Positions 7,981 to 15,399 of a stretch of DNA of 50,205 bases are shown here, in pieces. This DNA comes from a virus: the IMG/VR virus record IMGVR_UViG_3300023115_000032, positions 1 through 50,205 of that record; one strand, given 5' to 3'. The notes under the pieces were generated by a model. The model had not been told where the DNA came from and made no database searches. It worked only from the letters and a program-made list of their open reading frames with translations. The position numbers and the translations under genes were made by a program. How positions within the stretch are numbered: the stretch's first letter is position 1; each line of letters opens with the position of its first letter.

Positions 7981-8937
7981 ATGGCAGCAGCACCAGCATT
8001 TAACTATAGATATCCTAAAAGTACTATTGATAATTCTCAAGACTTTATTCAGTTTAACATATTTAAGTATGTTAGAGGGCAAAGGGGGATTAATATTAGA
8101 GTTGGGGATCCTGATTCAAGAGTAAATGTACCAAATCCAGATGGTTCTAGACCAGAAGATCCCCAAACAAAATATACAAAATTTATAGATAAAGAAATAT
8201 CAAAAAATACTTTGATTGGTGGAGCAGTAAAAGGAGATTCTCAAGGAAGCATAATTTTACCAATTCCATCACAATTATCAGACACAAATGCTGCTAATTT
8301 TGGTGAAAGTTCACTAAATTCTTTTTATGCAGCAGCAATATCAGAAACACTAAACATAACTGGTTCAAATACACCTGGTCAATTTGTAGAGAATCTTGGT
8401 AAGTCAGTGGTATCTGCTGCAGATATAGCAAAGGATCCATCAGTACAAAGTATAATAAAACTTTTTACAGCACAACAAGCAGTTAGTGCTCTTGGTGCTA
8501 ATATTTCTTTTGAGCAGTTATTTGGACGAGCAACTGGTTCCATTATAAATCCAAATATGGAACTGCTATTTAATGGTCCAACACTAAGGCAATTTAAGTT
8601 TCAATTTAAATTCACTCCAAGAAGTCAACCTGAAGCAAAGGAAGTAAAAAATATTATAAAAAGTTTCAAAAAGCATATGGCACCAAGTGGAAGAGATACC
8701 AACTTTTTAAAGACTCCGGATGTTTTTGAATTGTCTTATCGGGGAAAATCATCTGAGTATTTAAACAGATTTAAACTCTGTGCTCTCACAAATATGAGTG
8801 TCAACTACACTGGTGAAGGAAATTATGCCACTTATAGTGATGGTGCTCCAGTTTCTACGATTATGGATTTGGCATTCCAAGAACTATCACCAGTTTATCA
8901 AGAAGACTACAATGGAGTAGGAGGAGTAGGTTACTAA
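7981..8937 (+). CDS. 48: gp48-like baseplate tail-tube cap
   Basis: 318 aa (T4 gp48: 364 aa). After an N-terminal arm (FNYRYPKSTIDNSQDFIQF) and a central Ala/Ser-rich segment, the C-terminal half has the tail-tube-type signature: NPNMELLFNGPTLRQFKFQF, KFTPRSQPEAKEVKNIIKSF and a LCALTNMSVNYTGEGNYATY strand. These occur in T4 gp48 and related tube initiators. gp48 sits on the baseplate with gp54 and nucleates the tail tube. It follows the unknown gene by 13 bp and ends 1 bp before gp53. Confidence is good because of the motif plus gp53 next to it. Confidence 0.75.
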   Translation: MAAAPAFNYRYPKSTIDNSQDFIQFNIFKYVRGQRGINIRVGDPDSRVNVPNPDGSRPEDPQTKYTKFIDKEISKNTLIGGAVKGDSQGSIILPIPSQLSDTNAANFGESSLNSFYAAAISETLNITGSNTPGQFVENLGKSVVSAADIAKDPSVQSIIKLFTAQQAVSALGANISFEQLFGRATGSIINPNMELLFNGPTLRQFKFQFKFTPRSQPEAKEVKNIIKSFKKHMAPSGRDTNFLKTPDVFELSYRGKSSEYLNRFKLCALTNMSVNYTGEGNYATYSDGAPVSTIMDLAFQELSPVYQEDYNGVGGVGY

Positions 8938-8938
8938 A

Positions 8939-9586
8939 ATGGGATACTTTAGAGAACTTCCAAATCTATTATATCCTTCTTATCTTTCTGATAAGAATTC
9001 ATCTCTCAATTACATTGAGGTCAAGAACCTCTTCCGTAGAGTCAAACTAAGAGACGATCTTCAAAATGTTTTAACTCTTTTCAATAAGTATGAAGTTCCA
9101 GAAGGATCAAGACCAGAACTTATTGCTGAAGAAGTTTATGGAGATCCAGAACTTGATTGGGTGGTTTTAATTACAGCAGGAATTATTAACGTTCGAGATG
9201 ATTGGCCTCTTTCAGATCGAGATCTCTATAATTATGCCTACGAGAAATATGGAACCGATTTGAACGCAACCCGCTTTTATGAAACTACAGAAGTTAAAGA
9301 CTCTAATGGTCGTTTAATTCTTCCCAAAGGAAAAGTAGTTGACGGCACTTTTACAATTCCAAATCCTGCTGATCCAACGGCAACTCTAAATCCTGTTACT
9401 GGCATTAGCAACTACGAATATGAAGTTCGCAAGAACAATAAAAAGAGAAGTATCTATCTATTAAAACCAAGATACTTACAACAGTTCTTGAATGATATGA
9501 GAGACATCTTTACATATCAAAAATCTTCTCAGTATATTAACGAAAAATACATTCAAACTGAGAATTTAAACATCACTCTTCCATAA
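8939..9586 (+). CDS. 53: gp53 baseplate wedge subunit
   Basis: 215 aa (T4 gp53: 196 aa). The signature of the family is clear: MGYFRELPNLLYPS, FRRVKLRDDLQNVLTLFNKYEV, GSRPELIAEEVYGDPELDWVVL, and an ITAGIINVRDDWPLSDRDLY helix-turn. gp53 is the last wedge protein added and links wedges around the hub. It follows gp48 by 1 bp. Its last 21 bases overlap, tail to tail, the 3' end of the Mom-like gene on the other strand, so there is no room for a conventional terminator between the two transcripts. Confidence 0.85.
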   Translation: MGYFRELPNLLYPSYLSDKNSSLNYIEVKNLFRRVKLRDDLQNVLTLFNKYEVPEGSRPELIAEEVYGDPELDWVVLITAGIINVRDDWPLSDRDLYNYAYEKYGTDLNATRFYETTEVKDSNGRLILPKGKVVDGTFTIPNPADPTATLNPVTGISNYEYEVRKNNKKRSIYLLKPRYLQQFLNDMRDIFTYQKSSQYINEKYIQTENLNITLP

Positions 9587-10165
9587 GAGTTCTAGTTTCT
9601 TATCAAACATCATAACATATCGGTGCTTGCGGGAGCGTTCTTTCCATTCTCCCTCAGCACCTTTTACTTTGCCACGAGAGTGCTTAGTTCCGTCTGAATA
9701 GTAGAAATCTTTTTTTGGTTCTGTAAGACCACAATACTTAAAGTTACAAGCGCGATAGATTGTGCCAATATGAAAATCGTTATCAGCGTAAGAGATGATT
9801 GCTTTAACTTTAGTATCCTTTCGTAACTGTTTAATCGCTCTTGAAACAAACCAAGAAGTGATATTATATTCTGATTGTTGGGTTTCAGGGTGTATGCAAA
9901 GTCGTGAAAGTTCAAATAGTCCCTCTTGCTCATCTCTCCTTAAACCAAATGCTCCTTGTGCTATTTCTGGGACAGGGAGTCCAGTAAAAATACAGACTCC
10001 CTTAATACCACCAATATTCAGTGGACTGAAATCATTGCTCTCATATAAACCGTAGTTGTATCCAGATTTAAAAGACTTAGAAAAGTCCTTAAGATAATGA
10101 AACCGCAGAAGTAACTCTGCGGCTTCGGATTTACTTACTCGATCGATATGGTAATTAGATTTCAC
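9566..10165 (-). CDS. Mom-like GNAT-fold protein, putative DNA adenine modification
   Basis: 199 aa with a GTG start that overlaps the stop of a 22-aa ORF (GTGA). The pattern fits Mom-type acetyltransferase-like proteins: YLKDF near the N-terminus, GAFGLRRDE, FELSRLCIHP (84-93), ISYADNDFHIGTIYRACNF (124-142) and YCGLTEP. In phage Mu, Mom adds a carbamoylmethyl group to adenine, which blocks host restriction. Here it is the last gene of the gp32 operon, so it would be made when DNA is replicating. It overlaps the gp53 3' end by 21 bp. A generic GNAT enzyme acting on another substrate is the main alternative. Confidence 0.6.
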   Translation of the reverse strand: MKSNYHIDRVSKSEAAELLLRFHYLKDFSKSFKSGYNYGLYESNDFSPLNIGGIKGVCIFTGLPVPEIAQGAFGLRRDEQEGLFELSRLCIHPETQQSEYNITSWFVSRAIKQLRKDTKVKAIISYADNDFHIGTIYRACNFKYCGLTEPKKDFYYSDGTKHSRGKVKGAEGEWKERSRKHRYVMMFDKKLELLWKSDV

Positions 10166-10230
10166 TTGAACAGTAAGTTAAAATATGCTGCCACAACTAA
10201 AAGTGTAAGACAGATTTGGTTGTATTTCAT
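10162..10230 (-). CDS. 22-aa hydrophobic micro-ORF between gp32 and the Mom-like gene
   Basis: Reads MKYNQICLTLLVVAAYFNLLFK: a positively charged end and one hydrophobic stretch long enough for a short membrane helix. It is coupled on both sides: its ATG overlaps the stop of the 39-aa ORF (ATGA) and its TGA overlaps the GTG of the Mom-like gene (GTGA). It is either a small membrane peptide or a translational coupler. The perfect coupling is the main evidence. Confidence 0.5.
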   Translation of the reverse strand: MKYNQICLTLLVVAAYFNLLFK

Positions 10231-10346
10231 CGACCGAATTTACGATCCATACGAAGTTTAATATAATACATGCCGATGATCCAGAGGGAGAAGAGAAACC
10301 CTTCTCCGTAACTTAGATTCATCCAGGCATCTAGTGCCTCGCCCAT
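10227..10346 (-). CDS. 39-aa small membrane protein downstream of gp32
   Basis: Begins MGEALDAWMNLSYGEGFLFS and ends with a basic tail (KLRMDRKFGR). Residues 16-29 (GFLFSLWIIGMYYI) form a probable membrane helix with the positive end inside. The start overlaps the gp32 stop (TGATG) and the stop overlaps the next micro-ORF (ATGA). Small membrane proteins of this kind are common in cyanophages. No function can be assigned. Confidence 0.6.
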   Translation of the reverse strand: MGEALDAWMNLSYGEGFLFSLWIIGMYYIKLRMDRKFGR

Positions 10347-11275
10347 CACTCTTCTGCCAGTCGTGCGAAGTAGGACATTGCGTCATCATCATCTTCATCA
10401 GAGGATGAGGAGACAGTGCGAGTGGGTTGAAGAGTATTCAGTTCATCGCGGAGATCTTCGGTAAGATCACGAGAAGAACCACGGGTGTTCTCTTCCTCAT
10501 CAAACTCTTCAGGATCCTGATAACGAGGAGTGCCCTTGTTACCCAGCACATAGTCCAGACGCTTCTTCAGATCATCATAGGACTTGAACTGATCGGCAGC
10601 AACGAGTTCGGCAAGAGAATACTCTTTCTTCCAGATTGCTTCCATAGCGTCATCATCGTCCAGAAGTGCATCAGGACGGGCAAACTCAGAAGAGTCATAG
10701 TTGCGGTAACCAGCAACGTTCTTTGCCTTCAGTTTGAAGTTAGCACCCTGCCAGAAATCGAACGGATCGATTGCTTCCTCATCTTCAAACTCAGGTTGCA
10801 TAGCAGCAGTGAGTTTGTCGAAGATCTTCTTACCGAACTTGAACAGGAACACACGACCTTCATTGGAAGGATTAGCAGGATCCTTGACCACATAGATGTT
10901 TGCCATGTAAGTCAGTTTGCGCTTCTGCTTGCGTGCTGCTTCCTTACCAGCATCGGTGCCGTTGTTCCACAGCATCGTGTTGTACTCGGACACAGGATCC
11001 TTCTGACCAAGAGTAGTCAGAGAGTTCTCAATATACCAACCACCAGGACCTTGGAAGGCGTGACTGTAGAGTTTCACGAAAGGAAGGTCCTCACCATCAG
11101 GAGCGGGAAGGAAACGGATAACGGCATAACCGTTGCCGCTCTTATCACATTCCAGTTTCCAGAGACGCTCATCGCTGCTGGAACCACCATTGTTATTCAT
11201 TTTTTCGACTTCCTTGACCAGTTTCGCGGTCAGGTTGCCAAGCTTAGATTGCTTTTTAAGGTCGGAAAACGACAT
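10346..11275 (-). CDS. 32: gp32 single-stranded DNA-binding protein
   Basis: 309 aa (T4 gp32: 301 aa). It coats ssDNA in replication, recombination and repair. The N-terminal basic cooperativity region (SFSDLKKQSKLGNLTAKLVKEVEK) is followed by the OB core: YAVIRFLPAPDGEDLPFVKLYSH, YMANIYVVKDP, FKFGKKIFDKL, FDFWQGANFKLK. The C-terminal 50 residues are very acidic with DEDDDD, as in T4, for partner binding. The T4 zinc-binding site is not kept: the segment SHAFQGPGGWYIENSLTTLG has the His but no Cys follows. It has its own sigma-70-like promoter (11320-11348) and a GAGGT ribosome binding site. Two coupled micro-ORFs and the Mom-like gene follow. Confidence 0.92.
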   Translation of the reverse strand: MSFSDLKKQSKLGNLTAKLVKEVEKMNNNGGSSSDERLWKLECDKSGNGYAVIRFLPAPDGEDLPFVKLYSHAFQGPGGWYIENSLTTLGQKDPVSEYNTMLWNNGTDAGKEAARKQKRKLTYMANIYVVKDPANPSNEGRVFLFKFGKKIFDKLTAAMQPEFEDEEAIDPFDFWQGANFKLKAKNVAGYRNYDSSEFARPDALLDDDDAMEAIWKKEYSLAELVAADQFKSYDDLKKRLDYVLGNKGTPRYQDPEEFDEEENTRGSSRDLTEDLRDELNTLQPTRTVSSSSDEDDDDAMSYFARLAEE

Positions 11276-11319
11276 TTGGATTACCTCGGATTAATTGGAT
11301 TCGGGGGATTTACTCGGAT

Positions 11320-11348
11320 AGTATAGCAAGGATGCCCTCAGTCGTCAA
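11320..11348 (-). promoter_or_regulatory. Sigma-70-type promoter of gp32 (TTGACG-17-TATACT)
   Basis: On the minus strand TTGACG (11348-11343) and TATACT (11325-11320) are separated by 17 bp. The -35 box and part of the spacer lie in the last codons of the DUF1825-like gene. It would give gp32 its own early transcript. Confidence 0.7.
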
Positions 11349-11670
11349 GATATTGCTTGAGGGATTCGATTGTTTGACTCATACTATTGAATAAAACAGA
11401 CATATCGGTTTCTGCGGGAAATCCCATCAAAGAAACCGACTTGCGTAGGTTCTCTTTCATCTCAACCGCTTGTGGATCGTCTGAAAGAGATACTCTAGTA
11501 TACATCACTCTTTGCTTTTCTAGCAAGGTTTGGAGTTTCTCAATGTGTTCTAATTTGGTTTCATTAGACATTGAACCAAAACTCAATATACTCCCATAAA
11601 TTTGCTCTTGAAGTTTATTGATCTCTTTTAGTTCGTCTTGAATAATATCAGACTCAAAGAATTCACTCAT
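11338..11670 (-). CDS. DUF1825-like protein, next to gp32
   Basis: 110 aa. The start FFESDIIQDELKEI and the following mostly helical sequence (KLEHIEKLQTLLEKQRVMYTRVSLSDDPQA, then a SLMGFPAETDMSVLFNSM segment) resemble DUF1825, a small family of cyanobacteria and their phages. The function is unknown. It overlaps the 57-aa gene upstream by 8 bp and precedes the gp32 promoter. In T4 the dsbA gene lies at this spot; I see no sequence reason to call it DsbA. Family assignment is from memory of the motif pattern. Confidence 0.6.
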   Translation of the reverse strand: MSEFFESDIIQDELKEINKLQEQIYGSILSFGSMSNETKLEHIEKLQTLLEKQRVMYTRVSLSDDPQAVEMKENLRKSVSLMGFPAETDMSVLFNSMSQTIESLKQYLDD

Positions 11671-11836
11671 TTTCGGTTGCTACCAACTGCTCCTCTTTAG
11701 AAGCTTCGATTTGCTCCAGAACTTCAATTGCACCATTAAGACGCATAACAGTATTTCTGATAGTTTCAAACTGGTCAATTGCAGCTTGACGCTGCTCTTT
11801 CAATTGTGCAAGAACTGCATTATTTTCAAGTGCCAT
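11663..11836 (-). CDS. Small coiled-coil protein (57 aa)
   Basis: Begins MALENNAVLAQLKEQRQAAI and is helical throughout, with heptad-like Leu/Ile spacing and a charged C-terminus (ASKEEQLVATENE). It has a strong ribosome binding site, AAGGAGATT, inside the 3' end of gp59. It overlaps gp59 by 11 bp and the next gene by 8 bp. No function is recognised. Membership in the replication operon suggests a partner or regulatory role. Confidence 0.7.
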   Translation of the reverse strand: MALENNAVLAQLKEQRQAAIDQFETIRNTVMRLNGAIEVLEQIEASKEEQLVATENE

Positions 11837-12428
11837 AAGAAATAATCTCCTTCAAAATTTTTTTGTAATTAAACACGTCAATATTTATGAACGGACTATA
11901 CTTTTTGATTTTCAAACTTACGGTTTCCCACACTGGATCATCCAACTTTTTATCAAAGTTTTTTGAGAAATGGAATATTTTGTCGTAAATTACGAAGGTT
12001 TCTAGAGATATACTCCCGCTTAGAAACTTTTTGAGTATCAGGGGGTGTCCCTTGGTACATTTGAACAAACTCTCTAACTCGTTCTCCGATAACAATTCGT
12101 TGCTTTGCTCTTTGAACAAGTACGTCAAACTCTGTTGGCGTCTCCTCCACTCGGAGTAATTTCTTTCGCCAGAATTGATAATTTCGCCAATCCATAGGTT
12201 TTGCGGGTTGTCGGTGGCAGTGAAATTAGATACTAAAAAATCTACGACTTCTTTATCAGAATACTTACGCGAGGTCTTTTCAAACCAGTACTTATCCTTT
12301 CGTTTATTGAAAGAAGTCATACTGGCACGAGTCCTCGCACCGTATTTGAAGAAATCGTATTTTGGATTTGTGAAGTGATTCTTTAGTGACAAATAATGTT
12401 GATAAGTTTCAAAGGGAGTCACGGTCAT
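11826..12428 (-). CDS. 59: gp59 loader of the gp41 replicative helicase
   Basis: 200 aa from the ATG at 12428 (T4 gp59: 217 aa). I prefer this start over an upstream in-frame one at 12485 because its ATG overlaps the gp33 stop (ATGA) and T4 gp59 begins at the same point. Matches to T4 include LKNHFTNPKYDFFKY, TSFNKRKDKYWFEKTSRKY, LWIGEI and the C-terminal IKKYSPFINID. gp59 binds fork DNA and gp32-coated ssDNA and loads gp41 helicase. It lies in one operon with gp33 and upstream of gp32. T4 has the same cluster in the order 59-33-dsbA-32; here gp33 comes first. Confidence 0.85.
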   Translation of the reverse strand: MTVTPFETYQHYLSLKNHFTNPKYDFFKYGARTRASMTSFNKRKDKYWFEKTSRKYSDKEVVDFLVSNFTATDNPQNLWIGEIINSGERNYSEWRRRQQSLTYLFKEQSNELLSENELESLFKCTKGHPLILKKFLSGSISLETFVIYDKIFHFSKNFDKKLDDPVWETVSLKIKKYSPFINIDVFNYKKILKEIISYGT

Positions 12429-12685
12429 AGAGGAAGTTTTGCTCTCGATGTTCTCTTCATAAAGTTGAGGCGTGTTGCATCCCACTTCAATCTCTCTTTA
12501 AGAGGTTTTGAAACGAGTTTCGTGATAGATTCTACCTCAAGATTATTGATTTCGCAATAGTGGCAAATAGCATCAATGTAGTTGAAGTTTTCTTCTGCTA
12601 CAATTTTTTCTATTTCCAGAGCAAATTTAGAAGGAGTCAAAAACTTACTTTCTATTGCTTGTTCTAGTTCTTTATTGGGTTCCAT
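12425..12685 (-). CDS. 33: gp33 late-transcription coactivator
   Basis: 86 aa from the ATG at 12685 (MEPNKELEQAIESKF). A longer in-frame start at 12790 lies inside the nuclease gene and adds low-complexity sequence, so I reject it. The core TPSKFALEIEKIVAEENFNYIDA and the IDAICHYCEINNLEVESI stretch fit the phage late-transcription coactivator family. In T4, gp33 bridges host RNA polymerase and the sliding clamp (gp45) so that late promoters can fire. The late-type elements found before the structural genes in this window are the sites it would help activate. It overlaps the nuclease by 14 bp and gp59 by 4 bp. Confidence 0.75.
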   Translation of the reverse strand: MEPNKELEQAIESKFLTPSKFALEIEKIVAEENFNYIDAICHYCEINNLEVESITKLVSKPLKERLKWDATRLNFMKRTSRAKLPL

Positions 12686-13352
12686 AGAGTTCCAGTTTAT
12701 CTCTAACAAACTTTCTAATATATTGTGTGAGAAGTTTGATGTACTTTGATTTGTCTCGTTCTTCATAGACGACGCATTCTCCATTTTCACATGCCATGAT
12801 AATTACAAGTTTTTTGACTGATATGCCAGTCAGTTCGTACAGCATACAACCATATGCCATGCACTGTACAAAATAGTGTTCGATCCACTCTCGTGGTTTG
12901 GGTTTTTTAGAAGTCTTAAAATCGATTATTGCTAACTCGCCGTCATATTCAGCGATACAGTCAACCGTGCCTGCAATGCCCAGTTGCTTACTATATAGGG
13001 AACCTTCTAAGGCGTAAATATTATTTATACGTTTTAGGTCTGTTTTTGAGATTTTGAATAAGAAATCTGACATTGGTTGAACCTTTGGTAGTTCCTCATT
13101 TTTGAGGTGATGTTCTACCAAGGTGTGCATATCTGTACCACGACTTGTTGCTTTCTTCGTGATACGATCCGCTTCTTCATCACCAACTTTTTTGCGCCAG
13201 TTGATAAAGATCTCCTTATTAAAATGACTGGTCACCGATGTAATCGAGACCAGTCGGAGAAGTTCTTCATCATCTGGAACTTTATAGTACCTTACTCCAT
13301 CAATAGTCTCCCTCTCAAGTTGAGGGAGATCAATATCAACATGATTGAACAT
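12672..13352 (-). CDS. PD-(D/E)XK nuclease (RecB/Cas4-like)
   Basis: 226 aa. Nuclease motifs in order: SRGTDMHTLVEHHL (G72, H76, E80), GTVDCIAEYDG (D131), IIDFKTSKK (D144, K146) and QCMAYG (Q163). This is the RecB-family exonuclease arrangement, with metal bound by H, D, D and catalytic K. Cyanophages often carry such a gene next to phoH and gp33. Likely roles are host DNA breakdown or end processing in recombination. It is coupled to phoH upstream by TAATG. The substrate cannot be told from sequence. Confidence 0.8.
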   Translation of the reverse strand: MFNHVDIDLPQLERETIDGVRYYKVPDDEELLRLVSITSVTSHFNKEIFINWRKKVGDEEADRITKKATSRGTDMHTLVEHHLKNEELPKVQPMSDFLFKISKTDLKRINNIYALEGSLYSKQLGIAGTVDCIAEYDGELAIIDFKTSKKPKPREWIEHYFVQCMAYGCMLYELTGISVKKLVIIMACENGECVVYEERDKSKYIKLLTQYIRKFVRDKLELYGTQ

Positions 13353-14110
13353 TAAAAACCTGCTTCCATTTTAGCAATAATGTATTCTTTAACGAGACCA
13401 GAACGTACAATGTCATCTACACCAAATTCAATTAAATCGAAGGATGGCATTTTACGCAAGATATTCATAAAATCATGAATACCATTACGCTCGTTTGACT
13501 TCTGCAAATCAGACTGAACAGCATCACCACAGAAGCAAATTTTGGTATTTTCACCAACACGAGTAATTATACTATCCAATTCGTGAAAATTCAAGTTTTG
13601 GTATTCATCAACGATAACAATAGCATTGTCAAGTGTAGTTCCACGAAGGAACGAAGTAGACCAGAACTTGATAGTTTCTTGTGATTTGAGATTGCCGTAG
13701 AGCATTTCAAAGTCAGCATCACTAGGCATCTGGAACATGTACTTCACCATATTCTTATATGGGATTTGGTAGATGTCTGCCTTATCTTCATGGGATCCAG
13801 GGAGAAAACCGATCTCTCTGGTTGCTACAAGCGATCGTACAAGGTAAATACGCTCATAAGGTGTGGTCTCATCCAATACATCTTGAAGTGCGTTGTAGAG
13901 CGTAATAAAGGTCTTACCAGTACCAGCACAACCATAAGCAACAATGTGCTTACCATCTTTATATGACTCAAACAGAGTTTTTTGGTTTTCTGTAAGTGGT
14001 TCAATATCTACCAAATAGTCACTATTAAGAGGTTTTTTCCTCTTCATCTGCTTTGCCGTGAGTCCAACCCCGATGGGTTGCTCTGCAGATGATCTTTTTC
14101 TTCTTGCCAT
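13352..14110 (-). CDS. phoH: PhoH-like P-loop ATPase
   Basis: 252 aa. Walker A is GCAGTGKT (60-67) and Walker B is VIVDEYQN (165-172). The sensor region is KICFCGDAVQSDL and the C-terminus ends VRSGLVKEYIIAKMEAG, all typical of the PhoH family. The N-terminal 30 residues are basic. PhoH is common in cyanophages and other marine phages; in E. coli it belongs to the phosphate regulon, but its phage function is unproven and may involve RNA. No Pho box was seen near it. It is TAATG-coupled to the 82-aa gene and to the nuclease. A CTAAATAA element at 14379-14386 might add a late transcript. Confidence 0.9.
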   Translation of the reverse strand: MARRKRSSAEQPIGVGLTAKQMKRKKPLNSDYLVDIEPLTENQKTLFESYKDGKHIVAYGCAGTGKTFITLYNALQDVLDETTPYERIYLVRSLVATREIGFLPGSHEDKADIYQIPYKNMVKYMFQMPSDADFEMLYGNLKSQETIKFWSTSFLRGTTLDNAIVIVDEYQNLNFHELDSIITRVGENTKICFCGDAVQSDLQKSNERNGIHDFMNILRKMPSFDLIEFGVDDIVRSGLVKEYIIAKMEAGF

Positions 14111-14358
14111 TAGATTTTCTTTACTCTAGAACGAGGTGCTTTTGCTGCTTTACCTAGGACATCATTCCAACCAGGATTCTTGGCGATGAGTTTATCTCGC
14201 CACTCTCCAACTTCCCCAGGTTGTGGACAAGTAGATGGATCTGACCAATCCCGTTGCCAATCGGGATTGTCTTTACACCACTGAGACCAGTCGTGAACAC
14301 TCATGCTCACTTCTTTCTGCTCTCCAGTTTCTTTGTGAATAACAGGATAAGTCGCCAT
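14110..14358 (-). CDS. Small conserved cyanophage protein, Trp-rich
   Basis: 82 aa: ATYPVIHKETGEQKEVSMSV at the start, then WSQWCKDNPDWQRDWSDP and GEVGEWRDKLIAKNPGWNDVL, ending in a basic tail (RSRVKKI). The N-terminal strand pattern recalls FmdB-type zinc ribbons, but only two Cys are present (in WCKD and STCP), so a full zinc site is unlikely. It starts 24 bp after thyX and overlaps phoH as TAATG. Function unknown. Confidence 0.7.
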   Translation of the reverse strand: MATYPVIHKETGEQKEVSMSVHDWSQWCKDNPDWQRDWSDPSTCPQPGEVGEWRDKLIAKNPGWNDVLGKAAKAPRSRVKKI

Positions 14359-14382
14359 AGTTACAAATTCAAGATGATTTAT

Positions 14383-15018
14383 TTAGACCCACTCCAGTGC
14401 TTCTGCCACTGTGGGAAACTGCTCTGAAAAGATTTTCTTACATGCTTCTGCGATATCCATGTGCTCTTTCTGGGTTCCATTAGCAGAACGCAGTTGAATG
14501 TAATGAATCCAAGAACGACAGGAACCAGACATATAGAGTCGGGTAGGAGTTGCCAGAGGAAGCACAAAGCGAGCACACTCTTTGGCAATACCCTCATCAA
14601 GCATCGTTTGATACAATGCCATCGCGTCCCTGAAGTGATCCTGCATCAACATTTCATACTTCTGCTTGACGAAAGGATCAATGTCGTCAATAGAATTCTG
14701 ACGATTCTTGGTATCTTGACGACGAAGTTCTGGGAGCGGGATCGTCTCCGAGAGTAGGGAAGAATCAGCATAGCGTTGCGAAAATTCTTGATATGTGAAA
14801 GAACGGTGCCGCAAAATTTGAGCTGCCAGACCACGAGTAGTCTCAATCTCAAGCGTCATGAACGACTGTTCAAAGACACTCCAGTGGTTGTGCTTAATAC
14901 AATAACCCAACAACTTAGCATAATTGGGATTTTCCTGATTATTAGGATTGCTCACACGAGCAACATATGCCATTGTTTGCTCCGCATCAGGAGTCACACT
15001 AACCAGTTTTACACTCAT
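14383..15018 (-). CDS. thyX: ThyX flavin-dependent thymidylate synthase
   Basis: 211 aa. The ThyX motif RHRxxSxxExSxRY appears as RHRSFTYQEFSQRY at residues 70-83. NHWSVFEQSFMTLEIE precedes it and RLYMSGSCRSWIHYIQLRSA follows with the active-site region. It makes dTMP from dUMP using FAD, NADPH and methylenetetrahydrofolate, feeding phage DNA synthesis. It is ATGA-coupled to a 54-aa coiled-coil gene upstream and belongs to the operon started by the promoter at 15371-15399. Length is normal for the family. Confidence 0.93.
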   Translation of the reverse strand: MSVKLVSVTPDAEQTMAYVARVSNPNNQENPNYAKLLGYCIKHNHWSVFEQSFMTLEIETTRGLAAQILRHRSFTYQEFSQRYADSSLLSETIPLPELRRQDTKNRQNSIDDIDPFVKQKYEMLMQDHFRDAMALYQTMLDEGIAKECARFVLPLATPTRLYMSGSCRSWIHYIQLRSANGTQKEHMDIAEACKKIFSEQFPTVAEALEWV

Positions 15019-15179
15019 TTACCAAATCCTTTCGATGTTTTCTTTTCTATTTCTGCGAGTTGCTCTTTCAACTCACGAAGTTGTGCCTTCATCTCTATGA
15101 TCTTTTCTTCTGTATAGAGATGATCTTGCTTGATTAGGCGCTCAAGCAACTTGATAAGTTTTTTAGATCTACTAACCAT
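15015..15179 (-). CDS. Small coiled-coil protein before thyX (54 aa)
   Basis: Begins MVSRSKKLIKLLERLIKQDH and continues with a charged helix (KIIEMKAQLRELKEQLAEIEKK) that has strong heptad periodicity. It starts at a TAATG overlap with the gene upstream and ends at an ATGA overlap with thyX. No function is recognised. Confidence 0.65.
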   Translation of the reverse strand: MVSRSKKLIKLLERLIKQDHLYTEEKIIEMKAQLRELKEQLAEIEKKTSKGFGK

Positions 15180-15349
15180 TAGTCTGGGTATCCATCGTCG
15201 TCATCAAAGATTTCATCATAGTCGTGAAGTCCTCCTTTTACATCCTCATAGTTCAAATAACTCTGAGTATCAGAATAAACTTCTGCTTTAAGAGAATCTA
15301 CAAGAAGTTCAAGATTACGGACGATGAGTTTAAGTTTTTCTTTGTCCAT
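15179..15349 (-). CDS. First gene of the thyX-phoH-gp59 operon (56 aa, acidic)
   Basis: From the ATG at 15349 the protein begins MDKEKLKLIVRNLELLVDSL, a helix, and ends in a very acidic tail (IFDDDDGYPD). An in-frame ATG at 15379 is upstream of the -10 box of the promoter at 15371-15399, so it could not be translated from that transcript; this decides the start. The 5' leader is only about 15 nt. Function unknown. It is TAATG-coupled to the coiled-coil gene. Confidence 0.65.
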   Translation of the reverse strand: MDKEKLKLIVRNLELLVDSLKAEVYSDTQSYLNYEDVKGGLHDYDEIFDDDDGYPD

Positions 15350-15370
15350 GAGATACGGTTCTCTCAAGCA

Positions 15371-15399
15371 ATTATACACAAAAAAAGAGGGTTCGTCAA
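15371..15399 (-). promoter_or_regulatory. Sigma-70-type promoter (TTGACG-17-TATAAT) inside a terminator
   Basis: On the minus strand TTGACG (15399-15394) and a consensus TATAAT (15376-15371) are 17 bp apart. It should drive the long leftward operon from the 56-aa gene through thyX, phoH, nuclease, gp33 and gp59. Its -35 box falls in the loop of the terminator at 15380-15407. Confidence 0.75.

Noticed and set aside
10427-11326. 299-codon plus-strand ORF opposite gp32
   Set aside because: gp32 is unambiguous on the other strand; the antisense translation has no recognisable domain.
12425-12790. 121-aa version of gp33
   Set aside because: The extra N-terminus overlaps the nuclease gene and is low complexity; the ATG at 12685 gives the expected gp33 size.
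13352-14110. Phosphate regulation of phoH by a Pho box
   Set aside because: I found no convincing repeated Pho-box motif upstream; the gene is in a long coupled operon.
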